Assembly: GCF_964204865.1 (NCBI RefSeq)
Contig: NC_135252.1
Location: 18,807,383 to 18,871,382 of the forward strand
DNA length: 64,000 nucleotides
From: Styela clava
Taxonomy: Eukaryota > Chordata > Ascidiacea > Stolidobranchia > Styelidae
Direction: 5' to 3'
Made by a program: the position numbers and the translations under genes. Below are positions 10,607-23,786 of the stretch, one piece after another (within the stretch, counting starts at the first letter, position 1; each line of letters opens with the position of its first letter). The notes beneath the pieces are model-generated. The model saw only the letters and a program-made list of their open reading frames with translations, did not search any database and was not told the DNA's origin.

Positions 10607-13600
10607 GCTGTAGAAATCCACTTCATAATTCCTGATTGTTCATTATAAATTTATCGAAGCAAACACTTCTTCGGGTTGAAGGGCTTTGTAATTTTGGGTG
10701 TGTCTTTTAGTTGTCAGGGCAATATGCATCAATACTTTAGATTGTGCCAATCATACGCCTATATCATTGAAATAACTTTGTGTCTTAGGTCATCTTCCTT
10801 TTTTATTAGTTAATAAACACATCCCTCCTCTTGTAATAGCTAAATGATACTCGTGCTATTGCGTGTGTATAGTTTGTTGTTAGAAACAGTTTGATGCCTG
10901 GGATTATATGTTTAAAACGTAGCTCAACATTGCTTCATGTTTATATTGAGCAGACAATACCAACAATAGCCAATTCTCAAGTGGAGTCTTTTAGCATGAT
11001 CGTGTTTTTAAAGATTTACCGATCATTTCGTTGCTGAAAAAAATTTATTTAATGTTATACATTTAATAAAAAATAAAAAGTCAATTATAGTTTTGCTAAA
11101 CAGTAAATAATTCAGATAACACCAAAGTGTTTAAAAAGTTTCCTATATCGGAACATTATATTATTAATTTCAAGTATAAATTTGCTATATTGCCTGATTG
11201 TTACATATCCCAGTTTTCTATTTGTATTTAATTTCAAATTTCTACTAATTGGCCTTTCCGTGATAATGAAATAGGGAATAGTAAAAAATTTATGTCTTCA
11301 AAAATACACAATATATATTGTGTAAAGTAAACAAGGGGGCAAAGCTCAAATATAAGAACATAAATTCCAATACGTACGGCAAACTTCACGACTAACGCAA
11401 ACGTGAACCGCCGCAAGATGCGCGATTTCTTGATGAGGTAATCACACACTAAAAACGAATCTCATAGAGCCAACAGAAATTTTTGAAATGAATAAAAGTA
11501 ATTGCCTAGCAACCAATACAATTTTTTCCACTGAAAATTTCAAAGCAATTGGTCCAGTAGGTAATAAAAAAAAAGTGAAGAAGGAAAGGAATACTAACAA
11601 CATGATGATCAACAACAACATAATACCAAAACGCTCCATAGGTACTCTCCAATAAGGGTTATACCATATTCCAGGCTAAACGAAGTATGTATAATGATTC
11701 TTTGGTCTCGTACAGCGTAAAGTTTTAAATATTTGCTGTCGTGGGGCTGTCTATGCTGAGGTAAAGCAACAACAAGCGGGTGACCGATAATTTCAAAAGT
11801 AACGTAGCATAAAAGAGTCCAAAGATTGTACTTCCGATTACCAAGTTGAGTTGCCCGGGTTATAGCAGAATTAATGAACAATAGTGAATGAAGAATTATA
11901 AGTCAAGTATTGATAAAAACTTCATCTCTCTTGCGTTAGGACATTGCTATCTAAGAAATTAAACCACTATTTGACAAAATTTACATTAGCATACACACGC
12001 GACCTATTTCGAATAACGGGAAGCTGGTTCATTTCGATTTTTGTGTACGAAATCAAGGCGCGATTTTTGACACAGTATCTTGTTTTCTTATTACATTTGT
12101 TATATTTCTTTGAAAGATATTCATACATATGGTCATACTATTTTATATTCCTTCAATTTATCTTTATTATAACAACAACAAAATAAGACGATGATATATC
12201 ACAATTGTAGATGCTAATTTAAAAAATAAGTTATTTGAAAAATTGACACAGAAATTTTCATCACTACTCAAATGACTACAGTGGTGCATTTTTCTCGTAA
12301 TGACAAAATTGTTGACACAATCTGATATGTTAAAGCTTGGTGCTTTGGCAGCCAAACTAAATATCTTAATAACAAAGTCTTTATACTACGCATTAGTCCT
12401 ACTTGTAATATTTCAAGAAATACAAAGGGTTGATGTTGTGGTTGAAAATAGCTGCATTGTTGTTTTATCAACAGCAGTCAGGAAGTTAAAGGCAAACAAG
12501 ACAAAAGTTACAATTATCCAATTATGCATATGTGTTGGTTATCAGAACTTTTTTTTCATAATAGCAATGTACACGATATTAGTGTTTACTTTGTAAGGTT
12601 TCAATAGAAATTGGGAATTTAAAATGTGATTGGAAATATTATAATGTTGTTTTATCGACATGATACAGGATTTGAAATGCAAACAATGAATTATGTACAT
12701 TATCTCATTATGAAGTTGTGTTGATTTATTAGCATGCGGGTGTTATTTTAACGTTTATGTACAGAGTTTGTGATCACAGCCACTATGCCAACCCTTGATG
12801 CTGTAATTGGATGTTTTGGAAGATGATGAAACATTGCATCATGCAACCTATGTAAAATAGATAAAAAAGCTCAAAATCTCATTGCAACCTAACCTAGCTT
12901 AAAATCTCTTTGCAACCTAACGTTCCTTTGAATTCAGAAAATGTATCATTGTTATGATGCAATTACTCGTCTCTTCTTGCAAGGTATTTATGAAAAAGTA
13001 TAAAAATATTTTCCATTCACCATGAAGAAAAGAAGATCTGTGTTCATAGTTACCTCAAACTCAGAAATTTATAACTTAGAAATGAAAGAAAAAGTTGACC
13101 TAAGCGTCACAATCAATAGTTGAAGCTCACTGCTTTGGCAGCTAAACTAAAAAATGAATCACAAATTTCTGATAAAACGGATTAGTACTACTTATAAAAT
13201 TTCCGTGAATACAAAGAATTGACTGTGTGGTTATAGCTGCACTGTTGTTTTATCAACAGAAGTCAGGACGTCCCAGGCAAATGAGACAAAATTTACAATT
13301 GCCCAATTATTTATATGTGTTGATTTACAAGCAGTAGGATATTTTATTTTCATGTTTTTCAGAATTTGTATATGTTTGTCATTTAGAGATTATTATCTTT
13401 ATTTCTGTGAATAAATATTTCTTTATAATATAAAGTGATGATATAAATAATCTTAACATGAAGTAAATTAAGTAATATAGTACGCGGTATATTGTAAACC
13501 AAAATGTAAAATTGAAATAAAAATTCACGATGCAATGTGAAACAATAAAACGTCTATTAATAATGAAAATTTATTAAATATATCACGTGGTATAATAACA

Positions 13601-14163
13601 ATTATAACTTATATCCACAACCCGTAATAAGCATTTAATGCCATCTCCTGTTGCTTTAGAGTTTCATTTAATTAAAAACTAATATTGCTTAATTGAAAAC
13701 AAAGTAAAATCATACTTCTCAATTTTATAGATGTAACACTAGTAGGTATAATAAAAAAAATCCTGAAATCCTGAACAAAACTTTTGAGATGAAATAAAGG
13801 TATACTAACAATTTTTGTTCAGTGTTGTTAAAGTAGTGGCTCCAGAAAAGTGAGATTAATCCAACAAATAAATTTAAAGAGTTCGAAACGACATGGATGG
13901 TTTGGTGGCAATATTGTTTCGTTAATACAGGATAAATCACAAATTTCATTTCGAGATGATTGAGATATGGGTATATATATTTAAATATATATTGAGCGTT
14001 ATTGCATGTTTCCTATATAATGTCTATATTTGTGATAAGCACGGTGCTGAATACAATCATTTGTCTTGAATTTGCAAGCTATATCTCTATGTAACCAGGC
14101 ATTCTGAATTAAAATGCATGCATTTTATGTGAAATGTTAGGTCGGTCTCTTTAGAGTTTAGAC

Positions 14164-14820
14164 CAGTGGTTCTCAAATTTTTTAGCCCCAGAGCCGCATT
14201 TCAAATCTCAAAGTTATGGAGAGCCGCACACAAACAACGCAAGTTAAAATAGCAACAAACCTCGTGCGTGTATTTAAAATATCAAGTCATCGTAACAACA
14301 TACGTAACAACTAAGGCTGGGCAAAATATTCGAATGGCATTTTACTATTCGAATATCCGGTACCACGTGACCTGCGCCGCTCTGCTTGAACACCGAATTC
14401 GTGCGTCTCCAACTTCATCTTGAATTGTGCGAGATTTCCCAACGACGATCGCTGGTGTTATATGCTTATCTTTGCACTTAACGTATCGTTTCAATTCCAT
14501 ATTTTGCAAAAAAACGTACCGACCGTTCCGTAGAATTTAGAAACGTCAAACCAGATTAGGTATTTAAAATAAATTTCCCAGATTTTAAACTCCGCATGCT
14601 TGGTGACATGTCATTAGTCACTTTTTGACTTCTTAACGAACATATAGTTGATTAAAATTGAATGTGAAAATGACTTTTCGGCGTTTTACGGGGGAATACA
14701 TTCGACTAACTAATAGACTTCCGCATCTTAATTCAATGATTATCTTTCAATGAACATTTTTTTTTTGAAAGTAATTAATCTTTAAAGCATCAACAAGAGC
14801 CGCAGGAAAGGTCGTTTAAC
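14164..14820. mobile_element. hAT-type non-autonomous element, boundaries unsure
   Basis: Begins CAGTGGTTCTCAAAT and continues with gccccagagccgcatttc, typical of hAT-type ends. A related gagccgcaggaaaggtcg piece lies near 14805. The sequence interrupts the A/B alignment, as copy A (about 5020-5100) lacks it. The right inverted repeat is not clear, so the 3' limit is approximate. Confidence 0.4.
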
Positions 14821-15175
14821 ATCTTTAACATGTGTTTGGTATCCTAGATAGAGGGCACATGCATAAAACAACAGTATATCTGTTTCTGTTATTTTATCAG
14901 TTCAATCTTTATTATGTTAATTATCTCAATGAACTAATCACAAAGCAAAATTGACAACTCAATTGCAAAAACAACGGAGTGAATTAAACATAATTCAAAT
15001 CATATTAAGTGATTATATGTAGTATCGTTCGTTAGTTTGAATAAGAACCCTTGTCATTTTGATTGTTTCCTCGAATAAGTTTGACCCAACCAAACATCAA
15101 CATACATTTAGGTTTCTGAATGAATACATTGCGTGGTTTAAAAAATAAAAACAATCAATAAAAATGTCATATTTT

Positions 15176-15412
15176 GGCGCTCCCGAAATATGTGAAGCAA
15201 GATGGCGGACACCGGAACGTAGTATGAGTACCAGGTTAGGGTTAGGCCATAATTTTAATCCAATTTTCTTATTTTAGTTTTATTATGAGTTCGAGGACTA
15301 GCCAAGTGACTCCCGTAGTGTTTGTACCTGAAATTATGGCCCAACCCTAACCTGGTACACATACTACGTTCCCGTGTCCGCCATATTGGTTCACCTACTT
15401 CGAGAGTACCCG
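15176..15412. mobile_element. Palindromic MITE, family P1
   Basis: The two arms are near-perfect inverted repeats: the left arm begins ggcgctcccgaaatatgtga, and the right arm read in reverse begins ggtactctcgaagtaggtga. Both continue through a gatggcggacac-like block and aacgtagtatg into ccaggttagggtt. It interrupts duplication copy B. Relatives lie at 36769-37005 and, shorter, at 38684-38793. Confidence 0.85.
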
Positions 15413-16899
15413 TTTTTAGTTGTTTAATTATTTTTCATCTAATTATTCATTTCGAAAAAAATCAGAAACTATTCTTCTTCTAAAAAAATACTATTGCGTT
15501 TAAATAATTATCTCAAAATAACCATTTGTATTGCAATGTGTAGTAAACTTATTTCAAATTTCACTGGCTATGAAAAAATCCTTCCTATTGCCATTAGATC
15601 TTGAATATTATATCTTGAATATATTTTAGGAACATTTTTTAATGTTTGCACATCTATAATTATAGAACAACAAGTTTCCCGGGTGCGTAAATTCCCTCTA
15701 CATCACGTACTTTTTATTGGGATATTAAAGTGCACTCTAAAGACGGTATATCGGAATACGGAGCCGTTTCAGATGTTTGTGGATTTACTTTTTCATCGAG
15801 CTAAACACATGTGGATAGCAGTACTGGAAGATAATTTAAAATGAATGCAATATATTATATTGCGATGCAAAAGTTATTAGCAAGTAAAATTGACTCTCTG
15901 ATGACATCGAGAGGATAACTATAACTTCTTAGTTGCGTGGGAGTACTAGAGCAGCGCGGGCGAAATGCAGTTTGAAGAATTTGACCGTTGATAGATACAG
16001 AAGTTAAATGAGTTCTGGTTCCAGCGTATCAGTCAATTTCATCTAAATCTCGTCTAGAATAAGACAGATTTAACAGCAAAGTATTTGAAAATGAATGCTG
16101 GCAACTGTTAATGAAAATATCTCAACCAAGATAACTTTCCAGCTTCAAAAAATTCAAAAATGGCCTTTATTGGCTCAACATATTCGTGCGAACATTTTTG
16201 TTCTAAAATGGGTATCATGAAATCCCCCTATCGATCGGTCCTGACAAATAAATACTTGGAAAATGGACTTCGAATTGCTAACACTTCTATTGTGGCAAAT
16301 TTGGTAGTAGGGAAAAGAAGCCAGCTACAAATTTCTCACTGAATTCGCTCAAAGTCGGCGTGGCAATAAATTTGAATAGCAGTTTTTTGAGAACTTTATG
16401 CGCCGTAACTCATCATATCCATATGCCATAAAATCAATAAAAAAAATAGGAAACCATTTTTCTTGCATGCCACTACTAAAACTCTTATGTTGAACAAAGG
16501 TGCGGCCCGCGCTTTAATCCAGTTACTTGTACTTGGCCCTCCTGTATTGAAGGTTGCACACCCCTGCTCCAGAAAAACAACAGAATGGGACACCTTATGT
16601 CGGACAACCATTCAAAATTTACGTTGTATGCTAATCTGTCGTGCAAACAAGTAGAACCAAATTGGTATTAATAGATAAAGTCACTAGTTATAACCCCAGT
16701 TGTCCAATTGAACTTTTCTAGGTAATAGGCTACCATCTGAGGAACAAAGCCAATTGTAATATCCATAAAAGAAGATGGGTAAGTTTTTATCTCGGTTTCA
16801 AGAAAAGCAAATTTTGATTAAATTACTCCTATTTTAAGAACTTCCAGCTTTCGCCTGGATCAATTGATATACCAGACTCCATCTAGTGTATAAATCACT

Positions 16900-19800
16900 A
16901 ACAATAATAAAATGGGGCCGACCCTAGACCCCCATAGTTACATGTAACTTACTGAAGAGTTTGTCAATATTGAGTGATTTTATTAATATATTATTTAGTA
17001 TATTAACAACTGAGTAAGTTGATTATGCTCTTTCATCTATGCTTGTTATTTCTCATCCTTTTTCCCGGTTTTCCAATATTCAGTCCACTACAAATGATCA
17101 TAATTTCAAGTAGGTTGAAATAACATAGCCAGCAATAAATACCTCAAATATTTCTCACAACGCAAACATTTTCATGGAACAGCCTATGAAACGGAGAATA
17201 CCCTAACTTGCAACTCTGATGGATTGCGTGGCTCTTCGGTACAACCTCATGTTATCACGATATCTCGGCATTGATAACCCTCTTTTTCCGATACCCCAAG
17301 ATCATGGGAAATTTAATAATTTTGGATAGTATTTGTCAATTATATGTTATTTTCAGGATTATGCTATGTCTAAAGTATTTCAATTTTGTCGGCACTAACA
17401 TGTTATCATTTTTAGCATCCAACTATAATCCATACTTGATCCAAGTGATCTTAACCACGGTGACCTCATCATATTTTTTTTATGTATAATTTTTATTTTA
17501 CAACAAGGTCAATTTTATTTGTATGAGTATTTCAAATCTTAAAAATAAACAAAGAATCTGTTGTTATTTAAAAGCGAAGTATTTTGAACGCGCGAGCAAC
17601 GTTCTTCGGCACATAATAAACAAACAAAGATACCAGACAGCACGCGATCAAATACTCTTCGATAAATTAAATAATAATAATTTACCGATCTTCTTAATCT
17701 AAATTAGATACTAGAAGAACCTAGAGTGCCACTACTTCATAACCAGCTTTGGTTTTTCGCGGCTTCCTATTCCCGGTAAACTAATGTTTTCTACATTTTC
17801 GTATAGTTTTTTTTTTCATTTGTATCGTTTGTTATTTTGCTGGTTGGAAAAAATAAACTCGGCTATGACTATTATAAAAAAAAGAAACTAACATTTTCAA
17901 AGCATTAAACTTCATCTAACATTGCTTTGAAAAGATTTTATTGTTCGAGAAAAATCATAGACGAGTAATTCAAATTTTGCCTAATTGGTTCACAATATCT
18001 AAGGATTTGAGTTGCAATTAATGTCTGACGCCAGTGGCTCGAAACGCTTTGAGGTTACGCATCAGAAGTCATATGACTAAATATTGCTAAATACTCTTAT
18101 CCGAAAATAGATTCTTATACTGGAGTTCTTAACCGTTATTCTGTCGTTTTGGTCAGAGTGAAATTATCCCCGGTCTCAACTGTGCATATGATCTGTTTTT
18201 ATCAGTGCTCCGTAAGTGTTATTTGAAAAAGGGACAAAAGCAAGAACCTATATATGTATATTGCGCAACAGAAGAGTTTCTTATCCCACAATGTTACAAT
18301 ATGATATGTGGTTTACTGCCACATTTGGTCATGTATTTCCTCCTTGTAAAATGTCCCCCAATGCATTTTGAATTTACTCTCAAGGTTAATCTTCATCAAA
18401 TATATCCGAGAAAACGGTCTCCTCAGTCAGGCCGTCGGTCCGATATCTCTATTCTTACAACTCTGGTGAGTTTCTCCCATCCGTATGTTTTATAAATGTA
18501 GGAATAATGGGACAACCAGTCACTTGAAAAGGTACCATAGCCGTTACCAAATAGAAAATATACATTTTCAGATGCATGAAGTAATTATGGGATTAGTCGA
18601 AGTATATATTTAGAGAAAAGTGCACAGATTGTAGATTGATTACGAATAAATCGTACATGGTAATTATTCAGAGACAGCGATTTTCCATTGGAACCTGATT
18701 TCGACAATATTCGAACCACAGTTTTGTAAGATGTAGGCGGTTTATATTACAATGTCTTTTAATGGTCTCTCTGTTTCGGAATCGATTACCGACGACATGA
18801 ACAATTACGGTTTTGAATTTGAACCCCGCTTTATAATAAAAAATAGAATTTATTTGACGCTTGAATCTACATAACATGTAAGAAATATTTGGTATCAGCG
18901 AAACTTGCTTTATTTTTATTTCTAGATTTCAATAAAATTTATCCCTGTGCCTAAAGAAAAACTCAATGATAAGTTTAATCGGGATTCTAACCCTAACTTA
19001 GGAATTACAGTCAGTTATATCGGTAATTTGTGGCTAATTTATCTTAAACATTGACAAATAATTCACGATTTCTCCATCTGCTAATAACACACATTTCCAA
19101 CAAAAGACATTGACCTTAATTTGTGTAATTTTAAGTGATGGGATTTTCTGATAAATAAAAAATGAAATATACCCACATTTCCTATTACATGAAGAATCGA
19201 AATAAAAATATGTGAATAAAAATATAGCATCTATAAGTGGGTTATATGAATTTATCTTGATATTTTTGCTATTCATTGAGCAACAAAATATTTGGAAGCT
19301 CCAACAGGCGGTGGGTCGCGTAATCGTAACAAGTTACATTGAAAATGAGTGCAAAATCTATTTTATTGGCTAGCCCACAATCTTCACAAAACAAACCATC
19401 AATCAATCCATGCATATCGCTTTTTGGCGTGTGGGCTCTCAAACGGCTCGTTTGATGTTTCGTATAATTCCTCTGTGATCGTTTGTGTGTCTGTGCGGTG
19501 ACATCAATTTCTTATCCGAGTATTTTTTTTCTTTCGATCGATATTACAGAATACTACAAATGACAGGAAAACCTGTAGACTGGGAGTAGTAGTCGGTTTT
19601 ATATTTTTAAATACTGGTTCTCGTTGGTATTGAACTCAATGATAACAAGTTCCTCATTCCAGAAAATCTTTTTATGTAACTGCGTAATTTGTATTACCGT
19701 GATACGCTTTACATAAATCCAATACGTCGAATATATCCCTAGTCGCCAAATTCACACACGTTCTGCAGTCGGTCTATTTGAAAAAAATAAGAACGGGTTC

Positions 19801-22640
19801 GCTTCGCGTTCCAAAAATCCCGCCAGTGACTGCAAACCGTAGCAGAAATGGAAAATAGGAATAATTTTTCAGTCTTGTCAATAAAGATTTCACCTAGATC
19901 ACCATCTGTGTGTACGAAAGGTTTATCTATCTATTTCATCAAACTGCATTCTGCTTTTGAAGAACATAACCCTGTGTTTTTGTTTACAGAGTTCACGGAT
20001 TTCCATGTTTAATTTGAACACTGACTACTTCGGTCTCGCTGACTACACACATTGTCCATGTACGGTATGTGACGTAATAAAGTGAATCACTGCTCCCATG
20101 ATTTATTTTAGAGCCTTCAAGAATTCTTTTGGCCACGCGGTACACGTCGAATTGGATCACTGCTCCCATGATTTATTAAGTTACAGAAAAGGATACTCCT
20201 GTAATATGTGTACCAGGTTAGAGTTCAGATTTTTTATTATAGTTCTATTATTAGTTTGGGGACTGTCTGTGTTAGCCACGTGAAAAGTCCCTTTACACAA
20301 CTTGATGGGTCGCGACTCATAGCCTGATGGGCCGACCCCAATTCGATGAGCCGTGGCCCCGGCCCATGGGCCGTAGAGGAGTCACCACTTCCACTCTAGG
20401 CTGTTATGTGATCTATGATTCTCTTGCTGGTTTGGGCTATTCCGGAATAATATTAGATGCTGAATTGGAAAATTGTGTTTAGTATGTCGTTAAGTTTATT
20501 AATCTTTTGGCCGTGCTTGGGTAAGTTCTGTATATAGGTGTAATTTGGCGTCTTGTTTCAGTCACACTGGTGACTGCTCTTTGAGTATTTGTCAAAACAG
20601 TAACGAGGATACGAACATAATTAGCTTTTGCCCAGTGCAGTCTTGTGATAATTCCCGTGATAATATAAGTTTTGCCGGGATTTGTAATGCAATTCGAAAC
20701 TGTGTATTTTGTATATCGTCACGCTAATAACGGAATTGCGTAAGCCATTTTTGGCGATTTTGAGTTTTTTATAAAATAGGTATCTATGTAATGCTGCGCA
20801 CCTGTCTGTTAACTCAGATTTTATTTTAAGAATTCCGAAACCCATAAAAATGAAGATTGAATTATCATTGTTACTGCAGGACTATTGTGACTTCATGAAG
20901 GCAGAATAACCTCGGCGAAGTATTTTCGAGTTTTTGCATCTCGGATTCTAGCTTAGCCGTATTAATTTAAATTTTTACTACAGTATAGGAAGACGTGCAC
21001 TTGTGATATTTACTGTCCGAGTCAAATTCACCTTGTTTGGCTGTTATATTGGGTGCATTGCTGTTTTATTCTTTATATTTAATCTTAGTTTTATTTATTT
21101 TTTATTTTCGACGCCGCTTTCAAGACGTTTCCGTTGAATGAAAACATTCTCGTTAGAAACTTGCGCGTGATTGTTTTCATCACTTATCAGTGTAACGTGT
21201 TATTTAGGCCCGTAAACGCCTTTACGATTGTGTTATTTTCTCTAAAACGAAAATTTTCAACAAATTTGTTCCACAATAACGATAACATTTATTTTATTTT
21301 TGTACGCGCACGGAATTGTGAATCTGGTAAATACGTTCATCGGCGGTGAGTTTCTAAAGACAACGCAACTTTTTGATTGAAAAGCGGCAATTTAAAATAC
21401 TGAAAATAAAACCGTAAACAACATAAGTTTTATTGAGGCCCGCGAAAATTTAAAAAACGCTTTTCTAGGCAGTGAAAATCGCAAAATTTGGTGTGTGCCT
21501 CTGGCACGCATTATGTTTGGTCGGCGTTTAGAAACATATCGTCACTAATTGAGGGCGGGATTTGCCTGATTATCCATTACTTTAAATTGCCGTCGAATAT
21601 TTTCGTGTTAACACGATACAAGGTTTGAAACGCGACTTTTTCCCTGGTTGTGAGGATGTATATAATATTATTAATCTAAAGTATATTCATTCAATTTTAT
21701 TGTGATGAAATAAATTTTACTCTGAGATATTTTACTCTGAGCATTTCGATCGAGCGGAGTCACTGTTAACAAGTACATCTAAACATTTGCCGAATTCGCA
21801 AAATACGGATCTGAACATTATTTAATCGGGCAGTTTACCACACGTTTTTATTCTTATAATCGCGGATTGCAATGATATATACGAGTGGTGAGGATTTTAT
21901 TTTGTCGACGCAACCGCAGGTTAAATTGAAGACCATTGAATTAATAAGAGCAAGACATTTTAAATATGCCCGTGTCGGTCACGAATTCATCACTTTGCAC
22001 AACAAAAATATATATTTGTTGGTATATTATTTGTTGTAAAAGTCGACTCTTCTAACAGGTGGCGTAATCGCGGCGATGAATATGTATTTTTAATTTACTG
22101 CTAAACTTTATATGTATATTCATTGTATGAAATGAATTATTCTCTACACTTAACAGTATTTTATATATATAATTATTTGAGATTTTTCTAACGGCGATAA
22201 CGAGTTGGCAAGATTGCAAAAATACATATTAAAATGAAATACATCAGGCAGTTTATCTCGTAATTTTAGGTCACAGATCGCCGTGGACCGAATAGTAATG
22301 TTTTTTTGACATAAGAAGAAGCAACCGCGAGTTATGTTGGGCACATTAAATTAATATATAAAGATATTTTAGAATCTTGTAGTTGTCATGGATTGAATAT
22401 TTTACGTAACAGAATGATGATTATACGCTGAAAAGACGACTCTTTTAACGAGCGCGGAATCGCGGTGGGTGTTACAGGCGGCAATGGGAATTTCCGATTC
22501 CGAAAATCCTGGCTGCGCGCTGGCAGTGGTGGTCATCTATTCTCTACTAATTTATTTCTAACTCCAAACACAACAATATGTTACACATAATAACAATATG
22601 ATTCACATAAATTTATATACAAATATACTGGTAGGTAGTA
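16900..22640. other. Long non-coding stretch
   Basis: No open frame here shows a domain, a signal peptide or believable splice neighbours. Seen: a fragment of the P1 MITE family near 20205-20285 (gtaccaggttagagttcag), and a weak direct repeat in which 22038-22078 (gtcgactcttctaacag) resembles 22431-22472 (gacgactcttttaacg). Nothing else could be supported. Confidence 0.6.
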
Positions 22641-22645
22641 TAGGT

Positions 22646-22983
22646 TGGCGCGGCGGTGTGGCTCAACGGGCTAAGCGTTAGGAATACGCTCGCCACCGCA
22701 CCTCTAATTACTCTGCGTGGGTTCGCAGGTTCGAATCCCATGCAGGGATGGTTATGTGCGAGAGGATTGCTGGACTCCTCGCCGTCGTTGGGTGGTTCAC
22801 GTAACCGCTGGTCGGTTACGGTTTCCTCCACCAACAAGTCCATGCTTCCGAAAACTAATCCCATACCCGACTTGGAATGGTTACCGGACGAGAGGCCGTG
22901 GTTCGCCATATGGATAAGCCGTCTTATCGGCTTTCCTCTCCCCCCGGGATAAATATGCAAATCCTATCCTAGTAGAATACTCT
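22646..22983 (+). mobile_element. tRNA-derived SINE
   Basis: The 5' part carries an A box (tgtggctcaacggg at 22657-22670) and a B box (ggttcgaatcc at 22728-22738), spaced as in a tRNA gene, followed by a non-tRNA body of about 240 bases. The body recurs in reverse orientation at 43085-43325 and, interrupted, at 45350-46145, which makes it a repeat family rather than a tRNA gene. The Arg/Cys-coloured open frames across it are artefacts. Confidence 0.88.
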
Positions 22984-23786
22984 AGGCTTAAATATTAGAA
23001 TTTTTAAATGCATATTGGATTTCCGATTGTTATTACCTGTATTGCCAATAAATTTTATTACTCTCAGAAAATATACAAAATTATCTCAATACAAGTAGTA
23101 TTTTTGTCAATAGACTAGACTATTATCGTAATATCATGGTACCAATTACAGAAAGCGTCAGACAACTCCTTGGCTATCTTTTCATATGGTCATTTGTACA
23201 AAGTGAATAATTTTAATAAACTGACTGTGTCACAAGTTGCTATTATTTTTTATTGATAGCTATAAGTATAAACTATCAATTACTTTGTGTACATATACTG
23301 TTGGTTTGTGGCTTCATTCTGATATGCTTTCCTAATTTAAAAACAAAAATGTGTTATTTTTGATTTTAGAATGTATTCGGAATTCCAGATTCGAAAACAT
23401 TATTTTAGAATGTATTCGGAATAGTTTAGTATTCGGAAATGGCCATCCCTGCTTCCTGGTTTCATTGCTTAATAGAGTTTTTCACGTTGTTATGAATTGG
23501 TTAAACACAACTGCACAATGGGATTAAAAATCTACCAATCAAAGTGACACTCTAATCACCACTGGAATGATACACAAGCGGGCCAGGAGTGCTAAAAGCA
23601 TCTAAAATTGGGCCACACTGATCTGAAGTCTCAATACTTTGTTTTGCAACAATGCTTTTTGCAAAATCGTTATATTTTGTGCCATGTTTCTAAGACAAAA
23701 TAATCACATTTCTTAAAAATAAGCACGATTCTTTTATCAACCTTGTGAAAGGCCAAAAGGAGTTTTGAATTCAATGAATCTACCCA

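Larger units (their letters stand above)
10623..16900. repeat. Segmental duplication, copy B (5' flank of the basic secreted protein gene)
   Basis: Second copy of the 1-5760 region, starting 78 bp upstream of the ATG at 10545. It lacks about 1.33 kb present in copy A (1978-3300). It has gained insertions: a sequence starting like a hAT end at 14164 and a palindromic MITE at 15176-15412. No protein-coding gene is supported inside it. Confidence 0.88.

Noticed and set aside
15230..15360. Telomere repeat or interstitial telomeric array
   Set aside because: Only one or two TTAGGG-like words per arm of a palindromic MITE. No array.
22646..22740. A functional tRNA gene
   Set aside because: A and B boxes are present, but the head is followed by a repeated non-tRNA body found elsewhere in the window, so it is a SINE.
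22613..22960. 115-codon minus frame and 98-codon plus frame
   Set aside because: Both lie across the SINE and have no relation to a known protein.
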